From positions 1 to 10,587 of the forward strand of contig JACPDC010000235.1 in the NCBI GenBank assembly GCA_016184235.1: a stretch of DNA of 10,587 nt, written 5' to 3'. The DNA comes from Deltaproteobacteria bacterium (GTDB taxonomy: Bacteria > Desulfobacterota > Binatia > UBA9968). Every line of letters starts with the position of its first letter. Within the stretch, counting starts at the first letter, position 1. Of this stretch, positions 1 through 7,590 are shown in pieces. The notes under the pieces were generated by a model that did no database searches, was not told where the DNA came from, and saw only the letters and a list, made by a program, of their open reading frames with translations. Both the position numbers and the translations under genes were made by a program.

Positions 1-634
1 CCTCCTACCACAACCAGCAAGAGCGGATAGATGAGCGCCGATGTGACATCTTCCTTGAGCTGGTGGGCGCGCTCCAGGTATTCCACCAGATGGCGCAGGA
101 CTCCTTCCAGGATGCCTCCTGACTCTCCCGCCCGAATCATGTTCACGTAAAGTCGGGAAAACACCTGAGCGTGCTCACCCATGCATGCGCTGAGCGATTT
201 CCCCGCGCGAACACCCTCCAAGAGCTGGCGCACGATCTTCTTGAAATCTTCCCCTTCGACGACGTTGGAGAGCACCGAGAGACTACGGTCCAAAGGGAGC
301 CCCGCCCCCAGCAGCGTGCTGAGCTCCTGGGTAAAATGGAGCAATTCCGGCTGCGAGACCTTCCGGCGCACGGAAAGGGCGAAGGGGACACGGAGCGCGC
401 TTCTGCCCGCCTCGCCGGGCGCGGCGACGCGCAAAGGAATGAAGCCCATCTCGTGCAGGCGGGCGACCACTCCGTGCTCCGCTTCGGCCTCCATGATCCC
501 TTCGACCACCTTGCCCGAGGAATGAAGCCCATCTCGTGCAGGCGGGCGACCACTCCGTGCTCCGCTTCGGCCTCCATGATCCCTTCGACCACCTTGCCCG
601 AATGATCCGCCGCCCGGTATTGAAAAAGCGCCAT
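1..634 (-). pseudogene. gspF: GspF/PilC-family inner-membrane platform protein, N-terminal part, frameshifted by duplication
   Basis: GspF/PilC proteins form the inner-membrane platform of type II secretion or type IV pilus machines and work with the GspE/PilB ATPase, whose gene lies 94 bp upstream. Translation from ATG 634 gives MALFQYRAADHSGKVVEG, the classic family N-terminus, up to HEMGFIP near position 519. There an exact 83-bp tandem duplication throws the frame off, and the reading ends at 143 as a 163-residue hybrid. Reading on in the original frame from copy 1 (about 518 down to 1) restores good family sequence: IPLRVAAPGEAG, then QPELLHFTQELSTLLGAGLPLD, a typical MIRAGESGG motif, and a hydrophobic start of a membrane segment (ALIYPLLLVVVGG) at the window edge. 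Removing one repeat copy would rebuild an intact gene. Whether it is GspF or PilC is uncertain; GspF is preferred because no pilT lies between it and the ATPase gene. No strong ribosome site precedes the ATG (AAAAGAA). Confidence 0.85.
435..601. repeat. 83-bp perfect tandem duplication inside gspF
   Basis: Positions 435-518 and 518-601 are identical, with one shared base at the junction, so the period is 83 bp. The unit begins AGGAATGAAGCCC and ends CTTGCCCGA on the plus strand. The flanks diverge at once on both sides (A434 versus G517, G519 versus A602). The unit encodes SGKVVEGIMEAEAEHG to MGFIP of the GspF N-terminus, and because 83 is not a multiple of three the second copy is read in the wrong frame. 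The perfect identity suggests a very recent event or an assembly artefact. Confidence 0.97.
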
Positions 635-638
635 TTCT

Positions 639-728
639 TTTCGTTACTCGTATATTAGTATATTCGTTACTCGTGGCGACCGCATCCGTTTATCGAATAA
701 CGAGTAACTATTAACCAATAACTAAATT
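639..728. repeat. Heptamer-repeat intergenic element between gspE and gspF
   Basis: This AT-rich gap fills the space between the gspE stop and the gspF start. The left arm (about 641-674) carries two copies of TCGTTACTCGT at 641-651 and 664-674. The right arm has four abutting heptamers at 695-722: GAATAAC, GAGTAAC, TATTAAC, CAATAAC. The arms are oppositely oriented (GTTAYTS against its complement), so an imperfect hairpin is possible, with a GC-rich loop around 675-690. The segment 685-722 aligns with 6744-6781, another gap in this window, including the shared octamer TCCGTTTA. Function is unknown; a terminator, mRNA-processing or REP-like role is only a guess. Confidence 0.75.
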
Positions 729-2423
729 CTATCCTTCTTCCCTGGTGACCCTGAGCACCTCCGCCACATCGGTGCCTCCCTGGCACGCCTTCTGCCATCC
801 GTCCTCTCTCAACAGTCGCATGCCTTGAGCGCTAGCCAGGCTCCGAATCGCGTTGGCATCCGCCCTCTGCACGATCAGCTTGCAGATCTCCGCCGACGCC
901 GGCAGCAGCTCGAAGATGCCGACTCGCCCCAGATAGCCGGTGCCCGAGCAGGCCTCGCATCCTGCCGCCTGCCACAACGTCGCCGGCGGCTTTTCATTTT
1001 GACGCGTGAAATCCGAGATCGGAAAACTGAATTCGTTAAACGGCGCTTCCTTACGGCAGGCCTGACACAGCCGGCGCACCAGCCTCTGCGCCAGAACCCC
1101 GAGCAGGGAAGAGGCGAGGAGATAGTCCTGCACCCCCATCTCCAGCAGGCGCGAGATGGCGCCGGCGGCATCGTTGGTGTGGAGCGTGGACAGGACCAGG
1201 TGGCCGGTAAGCGCGGCCTGGACCGCGATCTCGGCCGTTTCAAAATCGCGGATCTCCCCCACCATGATGATATCGGGGTCCTGCCGCACGATCGAGCGCA
1301 GGCCGTTGGCGAAGGTAAGCCCGATCTGCGGCTTTACCTGGATCTGGTTGACTCCGCCGAGCTCGTACTCCACGGGATCCTCTATCGTGATGATTTTTTT
1401 TCCCGGATCGTTGATCTTCTGCAGCGCGCCATAGAGCGTCGTGGTCTTGCCGCTTCCCGTCGGTCCGGTCACCAGGATCATCCCGTGCGGCTTGGAAATC
1501 ATCTCCGAGAAGCGCTGGAGCACGGCAGGGGGAAAGCCCAAAGACTCCAGATCGGTAAATATCTGCGCGCGCTCCAGCAGGCGGATCACGACGCTTTCGC
1601 CGTAGAGCGTGGGAACCGTCGAGATCCGGAGATCCACGTCCTTGCCCGCGATCTTGACTTTGATCCGGCCGTCCTGCGGCAGCCGCCTCTCGGCGATGTT
1701 GAGCTGCGCGAGAATCTTGAGCCGCGAGATGATCGCCGCCTTCAAATGGCGCGGCGGCGGGTCGATTTCGTGGAGAATGCCGTCGATCCGGTAGCGGACC
1801 TTGAGCTGATTCTCGAACGGCTCGATGTGGATGTCCGAGGCGCGACCCTCCAGGGCCCGCCCGAGCATCTGGTTGACGAGACGGATCACCGGCACCTCGG
1901 AGGCGAGATCGCGCAGGTGCTCGACTTCCTCTTCATCCACGCCTCCCTCCCGATCGCGCGCGGCAGCGAGACCCGTTACCGCCTCGCCATTGCCGAAAAG
2001 CGTTTCGATCCGCGCCGTGACCTCCTTTTCTTTTGCCAGGACCGGCTTCACCTTGAGCCCGGTCGCCAGCTCCAGGGCGTGCAGGCGGGAGAGGCCCGTG
2101 GGATCGGGGGTGGCCACCAAGAGCTCGGCGCCCTCGGCCTTGACCGGCGCCATTTTCGCGAACTTGAGAAACTCGACGGCGTCCAGAAGAGCCTCCACGG
2201 GAAGAGGGCCCAGGGGAAAGTCCTTCAAGGAGACCAGGGGTATCCCTAGATGGTCGCTCAAGACCGGCAAGAGATCATCTTCCGAAACGAAACCCAGCTC
2301 CACGACCAGGCGCGCGAGCGGCGCCTGCTGTTCCTGCTGCAATTTGAGGATTCGCTCCATCTCCTGAGCGGAGACGAGACCGCGCTCCACCAGCCGCTCT
2401 TCCAGTCTCGGCAGTTTTTCCAT
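729..2423 (-). CDS. gspE: GspE/PilB-family secretion or pilus assembly ATPase
   Basis: This is the cytoplasmic hexameric ATPase that powers pseudopilus (type II secretion) or type IV pilus assembly; it docks on the GspF platform encoded next. Numbering is from ATG 2423 (564 aa). An MshEN/GspE N-terminal domain occupies about residues 10-135. The ATPase core shows the Asp box (ASDIHIEP, about 195-202), Walker A GPTGSGKT (320-327), Walker B DPDIIMVGE (382-390), the His box STLHTNDAAG (near His415) and a zinc tetracysteine (Cys453, Cys456, Cys489, Cys492). Length and motif order are normal, so the protein looks functional. The frame stays open to a TTG at 2465, but that codon sits in a heptamer repeat; the internal ATG matches the family N-terminus better. 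No strong ribosome site is seen for either start. GspE is favoured over PilB because gspF follows directly without pilT. Confidence 0.9.
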   Translation of the reverse strand: MEKLPRLEERLVERGLVSAQEMERILKLQQEQQAPLARLVVELGFVSEDDLLPVLSDHLGIPLVSLKDFPLGPLPVEALLDAVEFLKFAKMAPVKAEGAELLVATPDPTGLSRLHALELATGLKVKPVLAKEKEVTARIETLFGNGEAVTGLAAARDREGGVDEEEVEHLRDLASEVPVIRLVNQMLGRALEGRASDIHIEPFENQLKVRYRIDGILHEIDPPPRHLKAAIISRLKILAQLNIAERRLPQDGRIKVKIAGKDVDLRISTVPTLYGESVVIRLLERAQIFTDLESLGFPPAVLQRFSEMISKPHGMILVTGPTGSGKTTTLYGALQKINDPGKKIITIEDPVEYELGGVNQIQVKPQIGLTFANGLRSIVRQDPDIIMVGEIRDFETAEIAVQAALTGHLVLSTLHTNDAAGAISRLLEMGVQDYLLASSLLGVLAQRLVRRLCQACRKEAPFNEFSFPISDFTRQNEKPPATLWQAAGCEACSGTGYLGRVGIFELLPASAEICKLIVQRADANAIRSLASAQGMRLLREDGWQKACQGGTDVAEVLRVTREEG

Positions 2424-2463
2424 CTGCTCTTTTATCCCTTCATCCCCCGCCCATTTTCGATTC

Positions 2464-2497
2464 AATCCAAAATCCCAAATCCAAAATCTAAAATGCC
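2464..2497. repeat. AATCCAA heptamer tract between the cupin gene and gspE
   Basis: Five consecutive 7-bp units run from 2464: AATCCAA, AATCCCA, AATCCAA, AATCTAA, then a decayed AATGCCC that reaches the cupin stop codon at 2498-2500. Unlike the other gaps no opposed second arm is visible. The tract fills the whole short gap and gives the gspE frame a spurious TTG start at 2465. Confidence 0.75.
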
Positions 2498-2869
2498 CTA
2501 TGCTTTTTTAGTTCCTGCCCTTCCGTACCGGTCTTCCAGCCGCACCACGTCGTCGAGCTCGGGCGTGGAGACCTCCAGGACGTCGCAATCCTTAACCGCC
2601 CTCATGCGGTGCTTCATCCTGGGCTGGATGTGGAAAGAATCGCCGGGCTTTAAGCTGAGAGTCCTTCGCTGGCCGTCGGCTTCAACCTCCAACTCCATGG
2701 CGCCGCGGAGCAGATGGATCGTCTCGTCCTTGATCTCGTGGTACTGGTAGCTCAGCGACTCCCCTTGGTTGATATGGAGGATCTTGCCGACGTACTTCTC
2801 CGTATGCGCCCAGATCAACTCGTAGCCCCAGGGCTTATCTACCCTCTTTCCTGTGGATGGAAGCGCCAT
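2498..2869 (-). CDS. Small cupin protein, mannose-6-phosphate isomerase-like (type II)
   Basis: A 123-residue single-domain cupin starting at ATG 2869. It opens with a phrase typical of the cupin domain at the C-terminus of bifunctional mannose-1-phosphate guanylyltransferase/phosphomannose isomerases (DKPWGYELIW). Cupin motif 1 is GESLSYQYHEIKDE followed by TIHLLRG (residues about 36-56); motif 2 is PGDSFHIQPRMKH (about 75-87). The first metal-binding His of the general cupin motif is replaced by Gln (QYH), as is common in this subfamily, while the second His, the Glu and the motif-2 His remain. It has no nucleotidyltransferase domain, so it may isomerise or bind a sugar phosphate, but the substrate is not known. 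It lies 172 bp after lptD and may have its own promoter. A role in surface polysaccharide or LPS sugar supply would fit the neighbour but is inference. Confidence 0.8.
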   Translation of the reverse strand: MALPSTGKRVDKPWGYELIWAHTEKYVGKILHINQGESLSYQYHEIKDETIHLLRGAMELEVEADGQRRTLSLKPGDSFHIQPRMKHRMRAVKDCDVLEVSTPELDDVVRLEDRYGRAGTKKA

Positions 2870-2894
2870 ACTGAACCCACATATCGTAGCAGAT

Positions 2895-2921
2895 TAAGCA
2901 AGGCGGGCAAACCTTCGCTTA
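2895..2921. promoter_or_regulatory. Inverted repeat upstream of the cupin gene, overlapping a weak promoter-like sequence
   Basis: TAAGCAAGG (2895-2903) pairs with CCTTCGCTTA (2912-2921) over nine base pairs with one bulged base and an 8-base loop. It lies 26-52 bp upstream of the cupin ATG. On the minus strand a weak sigma70-like pair overlaps it, TTGCCC and TACGAT with a 16-base spacer, each matching consensus at four of six positions. It could be an operator or a 5' leader hairpin. No U-tract follows, so it is not a standard terminator. Confidence 0.3.
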
Positions 2922-3041
2922 GAACAGAGGAAAGTCGCCAACGAACATTTCGCCGCAAAATAATTCAAGGGACAGTTCGCAACAATCAGGTAAAAACCCG
3001 AATGCCAGCGAGGTAGATACCTGCGGAGGAAAAAAAGCGGC

Positions 3042-5348
3042 TTACTTGAACAGGTCTTTGTTCTGGGAGCTCAAGCCGAGCAGGTCGAAGCTGAATTTGA
3101 AGCTGGTCTTGTCCGGGTTGGTCTTGCGGCTGACGCTGAAGCTTAAGGTCCAGCATTCGCACTGCGAGAGTATCTTGACGCCGCCCCGGTTGCTGGTAAA
3201 GCGGCCGTCGCGCGCGTTGTAGCTGGTATCGTAGGTCAGAAGCAGATGGTCCGTGAGGTGAAAGAGCGTGCGCACGCCCAGTTCCCCGAGGACATCGCGG
3301 TGGAGCAGCCTCTCGTCCGTGAGCGTGGTGAGGTTGGCATTGTCGGCCAGCTCGGCCAGCGAGTCGCGCCGGATGAAGCGGTAGCTGAGATCCAGATGAT
3401 TGGGCCGCATGAAGTCGCGATCCAAGACCCGGCGCGTGAGGGGGCGGGGGTCCAGAATCGAGAAGAGAACCCCGGCCTGGCTCACCTGCCACGGGCCGGG
3501 ATTGAGCCCGGCATCGAACCCGAGGGCCAGATAGTCCCGCGGCACGATCCGAAAGCCCATATCCAAGTCGGAGAGGCTGTCGCCCCCTTTTCTTTCCTTA
3601 TCAACGTCGTAGCTTAGCGCCAACTTAAGACTCCCCATCTCCCTGATCTCCCCGACTGCGGCAGCGTTCACCAGCTCGACGTCCCGCTCCTGCGAGAGTC
3701 CCGCCGGCCCCTGGACAAATTTGCCCCAGAACCGATTGGTGAGAGAAAAAGTCGCGACATTTCTGCGATTGATCCGGTCGGCGCCGTCAAAGATGGGTAT
3801 GTCGCGATCCCTTACCCGAGGCACGAACAGATAGCTGATCTCGGGCTCGATCGCGTGCTTCATCTTGGCCAGGGTGGAACCGCCCAGGTCATAAACCCGC
3901 CCCAGCGAGGTCCCGAACTTGCCCCGCATCTCGACCAGCTCCCGCGAACTGTTCCGATCAAAAACGGTCTCGTTTTGATAGAGATGGTACGCGGTTTCGC
4001 GCAGGGCGACGTCAAAAGAGCCGAGCAGGTAAGGATAGAGCTGAAAAGGCACGAAGAGCTCCGGCCTGAGATCCAGGCGCAGGCCGTCCGCCCCTTCCTT
4101 GCGCAGGTAGTTCACCCCTTCGGCGCGCCAGCGAAGCTCCACCGGGCTCTGCCCCAAGGCGCGGCGGCCCCTGAAGAGCAGCTGCGGGGTCTTTTGCAGG
4201 GTTGTTTTGTCCGGCTGAATAAAATCCTGATGAAAGGCCCAATCACCCCGAAACGACATATCGCTCCAGTCGCGGAGAAAGCCGAAACGCGAGCTCGCAT
4301 ACCGGCTGCTCCTCAGCTCCCGCTCGCGCGGCGAATCCACGACGAAGCTGTCGATCTCCCGGAGAAAGAGATCGTCGCTGAAGGCGGCGATATCGCTGTA
4401 GCTCTTCCAGCCCGTGGGACTGGCGTGGCGGTGGTCGCCGACAACGCTCCAGCGGTTTTTGGGTATGTCCTGATCGGCAATCGTGCGGTCGCCGACGGAG
4501 CGGCTCTCGTCCTTGCGCAACCCCTCGTTGAAGTAGGAGACGCCGATCTCCGCCCGGGCGTTCCGGTTGAGGACCGTGCGCAGCTCGCCGAAGAGCCCGG
4601 CGCGCGCCCGGCTCTCGATGTCGACTCCAAAGGTGGCGTCCGTGCTCTTCGAGATGGCCCAGAAAAAGGGCTGCTCGAACTTGAAGCCCTCCCGGGTGGA
4701 AGAGCCGAACTTGGGAAAGAGAAATCCGGTCTGCCTCTCGGTCCTCAGAGGGAAATAGGCGTAAGGCAGGTAAAAAATCGGCACGTCCATGAGATAGAAG
4801 GTCCCGCCCCGGAGCACCGCCTCGCCCTCGCGGCGCAGATCCATCTCTGCGGCGGAGATCCTCCAGGTCGGCGGGCCGGACTCGCAGAGACAGGTGGTGA
4901 AGAAGCCCTCGTCGATGTGATAGGTCTGGCCCGAGAGTTTCTGTATGCGCCTGCCGCTCATGCTGAGATGGCCGGCCTCGACAAAGATATCTCCCTGCTC
5001 GATCGTGGCGGTCTCCTGCTCGAGGTTGAACTCGACCGCCTCGGCCTTGAGCTTCCACGCCGGATCATCGACCGAGACCTTCCCCTTGGCCTCCGCTTGC
5101 TGCGTCTGCCGATCGAGCCGGACCTGATCGGCCTTGAGAGTCATCTCGCGCCGCTTGATCTCCACATTGCCGCGCGCCTCGATCTTGGCGCCCTTCTCCT
5201 CGACTTTGAGCGAGTCGGCGGTGAGCCGAACCTCCGAGCCGACCTTTTGCGCCGGCTCCGGCACGGTCTGGGCGTGCAGCGGCACCGCCTGTAAAAGCGC
5301 CAAGCTCCAGATCAGGGACGATAAGCTGTAGGGTCTTCGCAACAACAT
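3042..5348 (-). CDS. lptD: LPS-assembly outer-membrane protein LptD
   Basis: LptD is the outer-membrane barrel that, with lipoprotein LptE, inserts lipopolysaccharide into the outer leaflet. The 768-residue product starts at ATG 5348, 17 bp after the folC stop. It has a signal peptide (MLLRRPYS, a hydrophobic stretch to about residue 24, likely cut after LHA at 26), an LptA/OstA-like beta-jellyroll domain (about 38-140) with typical repeats such as ADSLKVEEKGAKIEARGNVEI, and then the barrel. The diagnostic family motif FFTTCLCESGPPTW lies at about 149-162 and GFLFPKFG at about 208-215. The C-terminal Cys-Trp signature is CECW (730-733). In E. coli two long-range disulfides join N- and C-terminal cysteines; here two CxC pairs (153/155 and 730/732) could serve. 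The frame extends upstream over folC to 6020 but that part is out-of-frame folC. The start has no clear ribosome site and may be translationally coupled to folC. Confidence 0.93.
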   Translation of the reverse strand: MLLRRPYSLSSLIWSLALLQAVPLHAQTVPEPAQKVGSEVRLTADSLKVEEKGAKIEARGNVEIKRREMTLKADQVRLDRQTQQAEAKGKVSVDDPAWKLKAEAVEFNLEQETATIEQGDIFVEAGHLSMSGRRIQKLSGQTYHIDEGFFTTCLCESGPPTWRISAAEMDLRREGEAVLRGGTFYLMDVPIFYLPYAYFPLRTERQTGFLFPKFGSSTREGFKFEQPFFWAISKSTDATFGVDIESRARAGLFGELRTVLNRNARAEIGVSYFNEGLRKDESRSVGDRTIADQDIPKNRWSVVGDHRHASPTGWKSYSDIAAFSDDLFLREIDSFVVDSPRERELRSSRYASSRFGFLRDWSDMSFRGDWAFHQDFIQPDKTTLQKTPQLLFRGRRALGQSPVELRWRAEGVNYLRKEGADGLRLDLRPELFVPFQLYPYLLGSFDVALRETAYHLYQNETVFDRNSSRELVEMRGKFGTSLGRVYDLGGSTLAKMKHAIEPEISYLFVPRVRDRDIPIFDGADRINRRNVATFSLTNRFWGKFVQGPAGLSQERDVELVNAAAVGEIREMGSLKLALSYDVDKERKGGDSLSDLDMGFRIVPRDYLALGFDAGLNPGPWQVSQAGVLFSILDPRPLTRRVLDRDFMRPNHLDLSYRFIRRDSLAELADNANLTTLTDERLLHRDVLGELGVRTLFHLTDHLLLTYDTSYNARDGRFTSNRGGVKILSQCECWTLSFSVSRKTNPDKTSFKFSFDLLGLSSQNKDLFK

Positions 5349-5365
5349 ATTGTAAGCAGCCCGTT

Positions 5366-6673
5366 CTACGGCCTGGCGCCCAGGGAATGGCCTTGCGCCC
5401 ATTGCGCCGGCGCCCTGCCGGCCAGCAGGGGACGAACCTCGCCCAAAAGGTAGAGCGAGCCGGCGACCAAAACAACGTCTTCCGGGCCGGCCCGCTCCAA
5501 GAGAAACTGGAGGGCCCGCGCCGGATCCTCGACGACGCTCACAGGGATCCGGCGCTTTACCGCCGCGCTCATTTTCCCGGGGTCGGCGCTGCGCTGCATC
5601 GGCACGCGGGTCAAAACCGCCTCGCTCGCCACTCGGGAGAGCTCCGCCAGCATATGGGGCCAATCCTTGTCTTCCATCGCGGCGAAGAGGAGCTTGACGC
5701 TCCTTTCGCCGCGCAGACTGCGCATCTCCTCGACCAGCGCGCCGATCCCCTCGTTGTTGTGCGCCCCGTCCAGGATCACCATGGGACGCTCCCACACGAC
5801 TTCCAGGCGGCCCGGCCAAAAAACGGTTTCCAGCCCCTGGCGCACGGCCGCCTCGCTCACCGGGAACGCGTGGCGCGCGACCTCCAGCGCGGCCAGAGCC
5901 ACAGCGCCGTTGCGCCTCTGATGATCCCCACGCAGCCCCAGCTTGAGCCCCGCGAGAGTCGAATTCAGCCCCTGATAGTCGAAAAGACCGCCGCCCTTGA
6001 GCGCGACGGCGAAATCGCATCCCAAGAAATAATTCGCCGCACCCGCATGCGCGGCCATCCCCCGGAGCAGCTCCCGGACTTCGGAAGCCAAAGAGCCGCA
6101 GACCACCGGCACGCCCTTCTTGATGATACCGCCCTTTTCTCGGGCAATGGAGAGCATCTCGCTTCCCAGATAAGCCTCGTGGTCCCTGGCAATGGTCGTG
6201 ATCATCGATACCGCCGGCACAACCAGATTGGTCGCGTCGAGCCTGCCTCCGAGCCCCACCTCTACCACGGCCACATCCGCGTTCAGCCGGGCAAAATAGA
6301 TAAAGGCCATGACGGTCACAAACTCGAAGAAGGTGAGCGGGATCCCGGCCTCGGCCGCGCGGCTCTTGATCTCCTCGGCCAGCTCCACCACCTCGGCAGG
6401 CGAGATCTCCCCTTCTCCGATCCGAATGCGCTCGGTGAAGGAAACCACGTGGGGGGAAGTGTAAAGGGCGGCGCGATAGCCCGCGAGCGAGAGAATGCGG
6501 TGCAGCATCGCCGCAGTGGAGCCCTTGCCATTCGTGCCCGCGATATGGAACGCGGGATAACGCCGCTCAGGATGGCCGAACAGAGAGAGAGCCCGCTCTA
6601 CCCGATCGAGCCTGAGGTCGATCTCGCCCCCGCGCAGATTAAAAATATAGTCCAGCGTCTCCGTGTAAGTCAT
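5366..6673 (-). CDS. folC: Bifunctional dihydrofolate synthase/folylpolyglutamate synthase
   Basis: FolC joins glutamate to dihydropteroate and extends the polyglutamate tail of folates, using ATP in the cytoplasm. The 435-residue product has the usual Mur-ligase-like architecture: the P-loop HIAGTNGKGST (43-53), the SPHVVSFTERIRI segment (73-85), EVGLGGRLDATN (138-149), the REKGGI segment whose Lys180 corresponds to the carbamylated lysine of the family, and the C-terminal-domain motif LDGAHNNEG (301-309). Length is normal and no motif is missing. The ATG at 6673 is immediately preceded, on the minus strand, by a run of heptamer repeats, so no Shine-Dalgarno sequence is present. In many proteobacteria accD lies between trpA and folC; here it is absent. 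The last ten or so residues (AQWAQGHSLGARP) look like a non-conserved tail. Confidence 0.95.
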   Translation of the reverse strand: MTYTETLDYIFNLRGGEIDLRLDRVERALSLFGHPERRYPAFHIAGTNGKGSTAAMLHRILSLAGYRAALYTSPHVVSFTERIRIGEGEISPAEVVELAEEIKSRAAEAGIPLTFFEFVTVMAFIYFARLNADVAVVEVGLGGRLDATNLVVPAVSMITTIARDHEAYLGSEMLSIAREKGGIIKKGVPVVCGSLASEVRELLRGMAAHAGAANYFLGCDFAVALKGGGLFDYQGLNSTLAGLKLGLRGDHQRRNGAVALAALEVARHAFPVSEAAVRQGLETVFWPGRLEVVWERPMVILDGAHNNEGIGALVEEMRSLRGERSVKLLFAAMEDKDWPHMLAELSRVASEAVLTRVPMQRSADPGKMSAAVKRRIPVSVVEDPARALQFLLERAGPEDVVLVAGSLYLLGEVRPLLAGRAPAQWAQGHSLGARP

Positions 6674-6781
6674 AGTTAATGGTTATTGGTTATTGGTTAT
6701 TCGTTACTGGTAAGAACGAGAATAAGATTTGCTCCTTTTTTGCTCCGTTTACCAATAACTAGTAACGAATTAACGAATAAC
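6674..6781. repeat. Heptamer-repeat intergenic element between trpA and folC
   Basis: Directly abutting the folC start codon are AGTTAAT (6674), three exact GGTTATT units (6681-6701) and CGTTACT (6702-6708). The opposed arm holds CAATAAC, TAGTAAC, the 8-mer GAATTAAC and GAATAAC (6753-6781), whose end runs into trpA and supplies its stop and last codons. The loop carries a short direct repeat read on the minus strand as GGAGCAAA twice. The segment 6744-6781 is homologous to 685-722. The arrangement could fold as an imperfect hairpin in RNA. Role unknown. Confidence 0.8.
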
Positions 6782-7588
6782 TTTTTTTGACACTCTCTCC
6801 ATCGCCCGCTTCAGCCGCGTGACAAACCGGCCGGCCTGAGCCACCTTCTCCCGCCTGGCGCGGGCTCTCTCCATCGTCCCGATCAAGGCGCTGCCCACGA
6901 CCGCGGCATCGGCGAAAGAGGCGATCCAGGCGGCTTGCCTGGGCGTTGAGATGCCAAATCCCACGCCTACAGGAAGCGACGTCTCACGCCGGACCCGCCT
7001 TACCCGGGCGCGCAGATGGTTTTCCAAGCTCCGGCGCGCCCCGGTCACGCCCGTCACCGAGACGTAGTAAATAAAGCCCCGTCCCCGCCGCGCCACCAGC
7101 CTGATGCGCCCGATATCGCTCGTCGGGGCCAACAAAAATATAGTATCCAAGCCGCGCGCGTCCGTCCATCGCTTGAGCTCCCCGCTCTCTTCCGGAGGAA
7201 GATCGACGCACAAGACGCCATCGACGCCCGCCGCTTTGGCCTCTGCGGTGAACCGCTTGAGTCCGTAACGGAGAAAGGGGTTGTAGTAGCCGAAAAGAAT
7301 CAGCGGAATTTCCGACTCTCGACGAAACTTGCGCACCATCTCCAAGATCCGCGGCAGCGACGCCCCCTTTTCCAAGGCGCGCTCCGAGGCGCGCTGGATG
7401 GTAGGCCCGTCCGCCATAGGGTCCGAGAAGGGAACCCCCAGCTCGATCATGTCCGCGCCGCCCCGCTCCAGAGCGCGCAAGATCTCCAATGTGGTGCCGA
7501 GATCCGGATCCCCGGCGGTCACGAAGGGGATCAGAGCCGTTTTTCTCTGTTTTTTCAGCGCGGCGAATTTTTTGTCGATACGATTCAT
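6770..7588 (-). CDS. trpA: Tryptophan synthase alpha subunit
   Basis: TrpA is a TIM barrel that cleaves indole-3-glycerol phosphate to indole and glyceraldehyde 3-phosphate, and passes the indole to TrpB. The start chosen is ATG 7588 (272 aa), which aligns with the family N-terminus MNRIDKKFAAL. The catalytic residues sit at canonical positions: Glu49 in ELGVPFSDP and Asp60 in ADGPTIQ. YYVSVTGVTGAR and VGFGIST are the usual phosphate-binding and barrel motifs. The frame is open upstream to a GTG at 7654, but that extension is translated intergenic repeat. The final residues VIR and the TAA stop are encoded by the adjoining heptamer repeat. The gap to trpB is 92 bp, unlike the overlap common for trpB-trpA pairs. 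Confidence 0.96.
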   Translation of the reverse strand: MNRIDKKFAALKKQRKTALIPFVTAGDPDLGTTLEILRALERGGADMIELGVPFSDPMADGPTIQRASERALEKGASLPRILEMVRKFRRESEIPLILFGYYNPFLRYGLKRFTAEAKAAGVDGVLCVDLPPEESGELKRWTDARGLDTIFLLAPTSDIGRIRLVARRGRGFIYYVSVTGVTGARRSLENHLRARVRRVRRETSLPVGVGFGISTPRQAAWIASFADAAVVGSALIGTMERARARREKVAQAGRFVTRLKRAMERVSKKVIR

Positions 7589-7590
7589 CT

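Noticed and set aside
435..601. Insertion element or recombination site explaining the 83-bp repeat
   Set aside because: The unit is pure gspF coding sequence without inverted ends or transposase; simple tandem duplication explains it.
825..2249. Long open plus-strand frame opposite gspE (about 474 codons)
   Set aside because: It mirrors gspE, whose GC-rich third positions keep antisense frames open; the translation is Arg/Leu/His-rich with no recognisable domain, and gspE is unmistakable.
3011..3022. Palindrome AGGTAGATACCT between lptD and the cupin gene
   Set aside because: Only five base pairs per arm with no symmetric extension; expected by chance and no regulator match.
3028..3041. 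Intrinsic terminator after lptD (a run of seven T on the minus strand)
   Set aside because: No GC-rich inverted repeat precedes the run.
3855..5294. Long open plus-strand frame opposite lptD, and a similar one opposite folC (5387-6679)
   Set aside because: Both are antisense shadows of well-supported genes with low-complexity translations and no family motifs.
5349..6020. An N-terminal extension of LptD of some 220 residues
   Set aside because: This stretch is folC read in another frame; a proper signal peptide starts at 5348.
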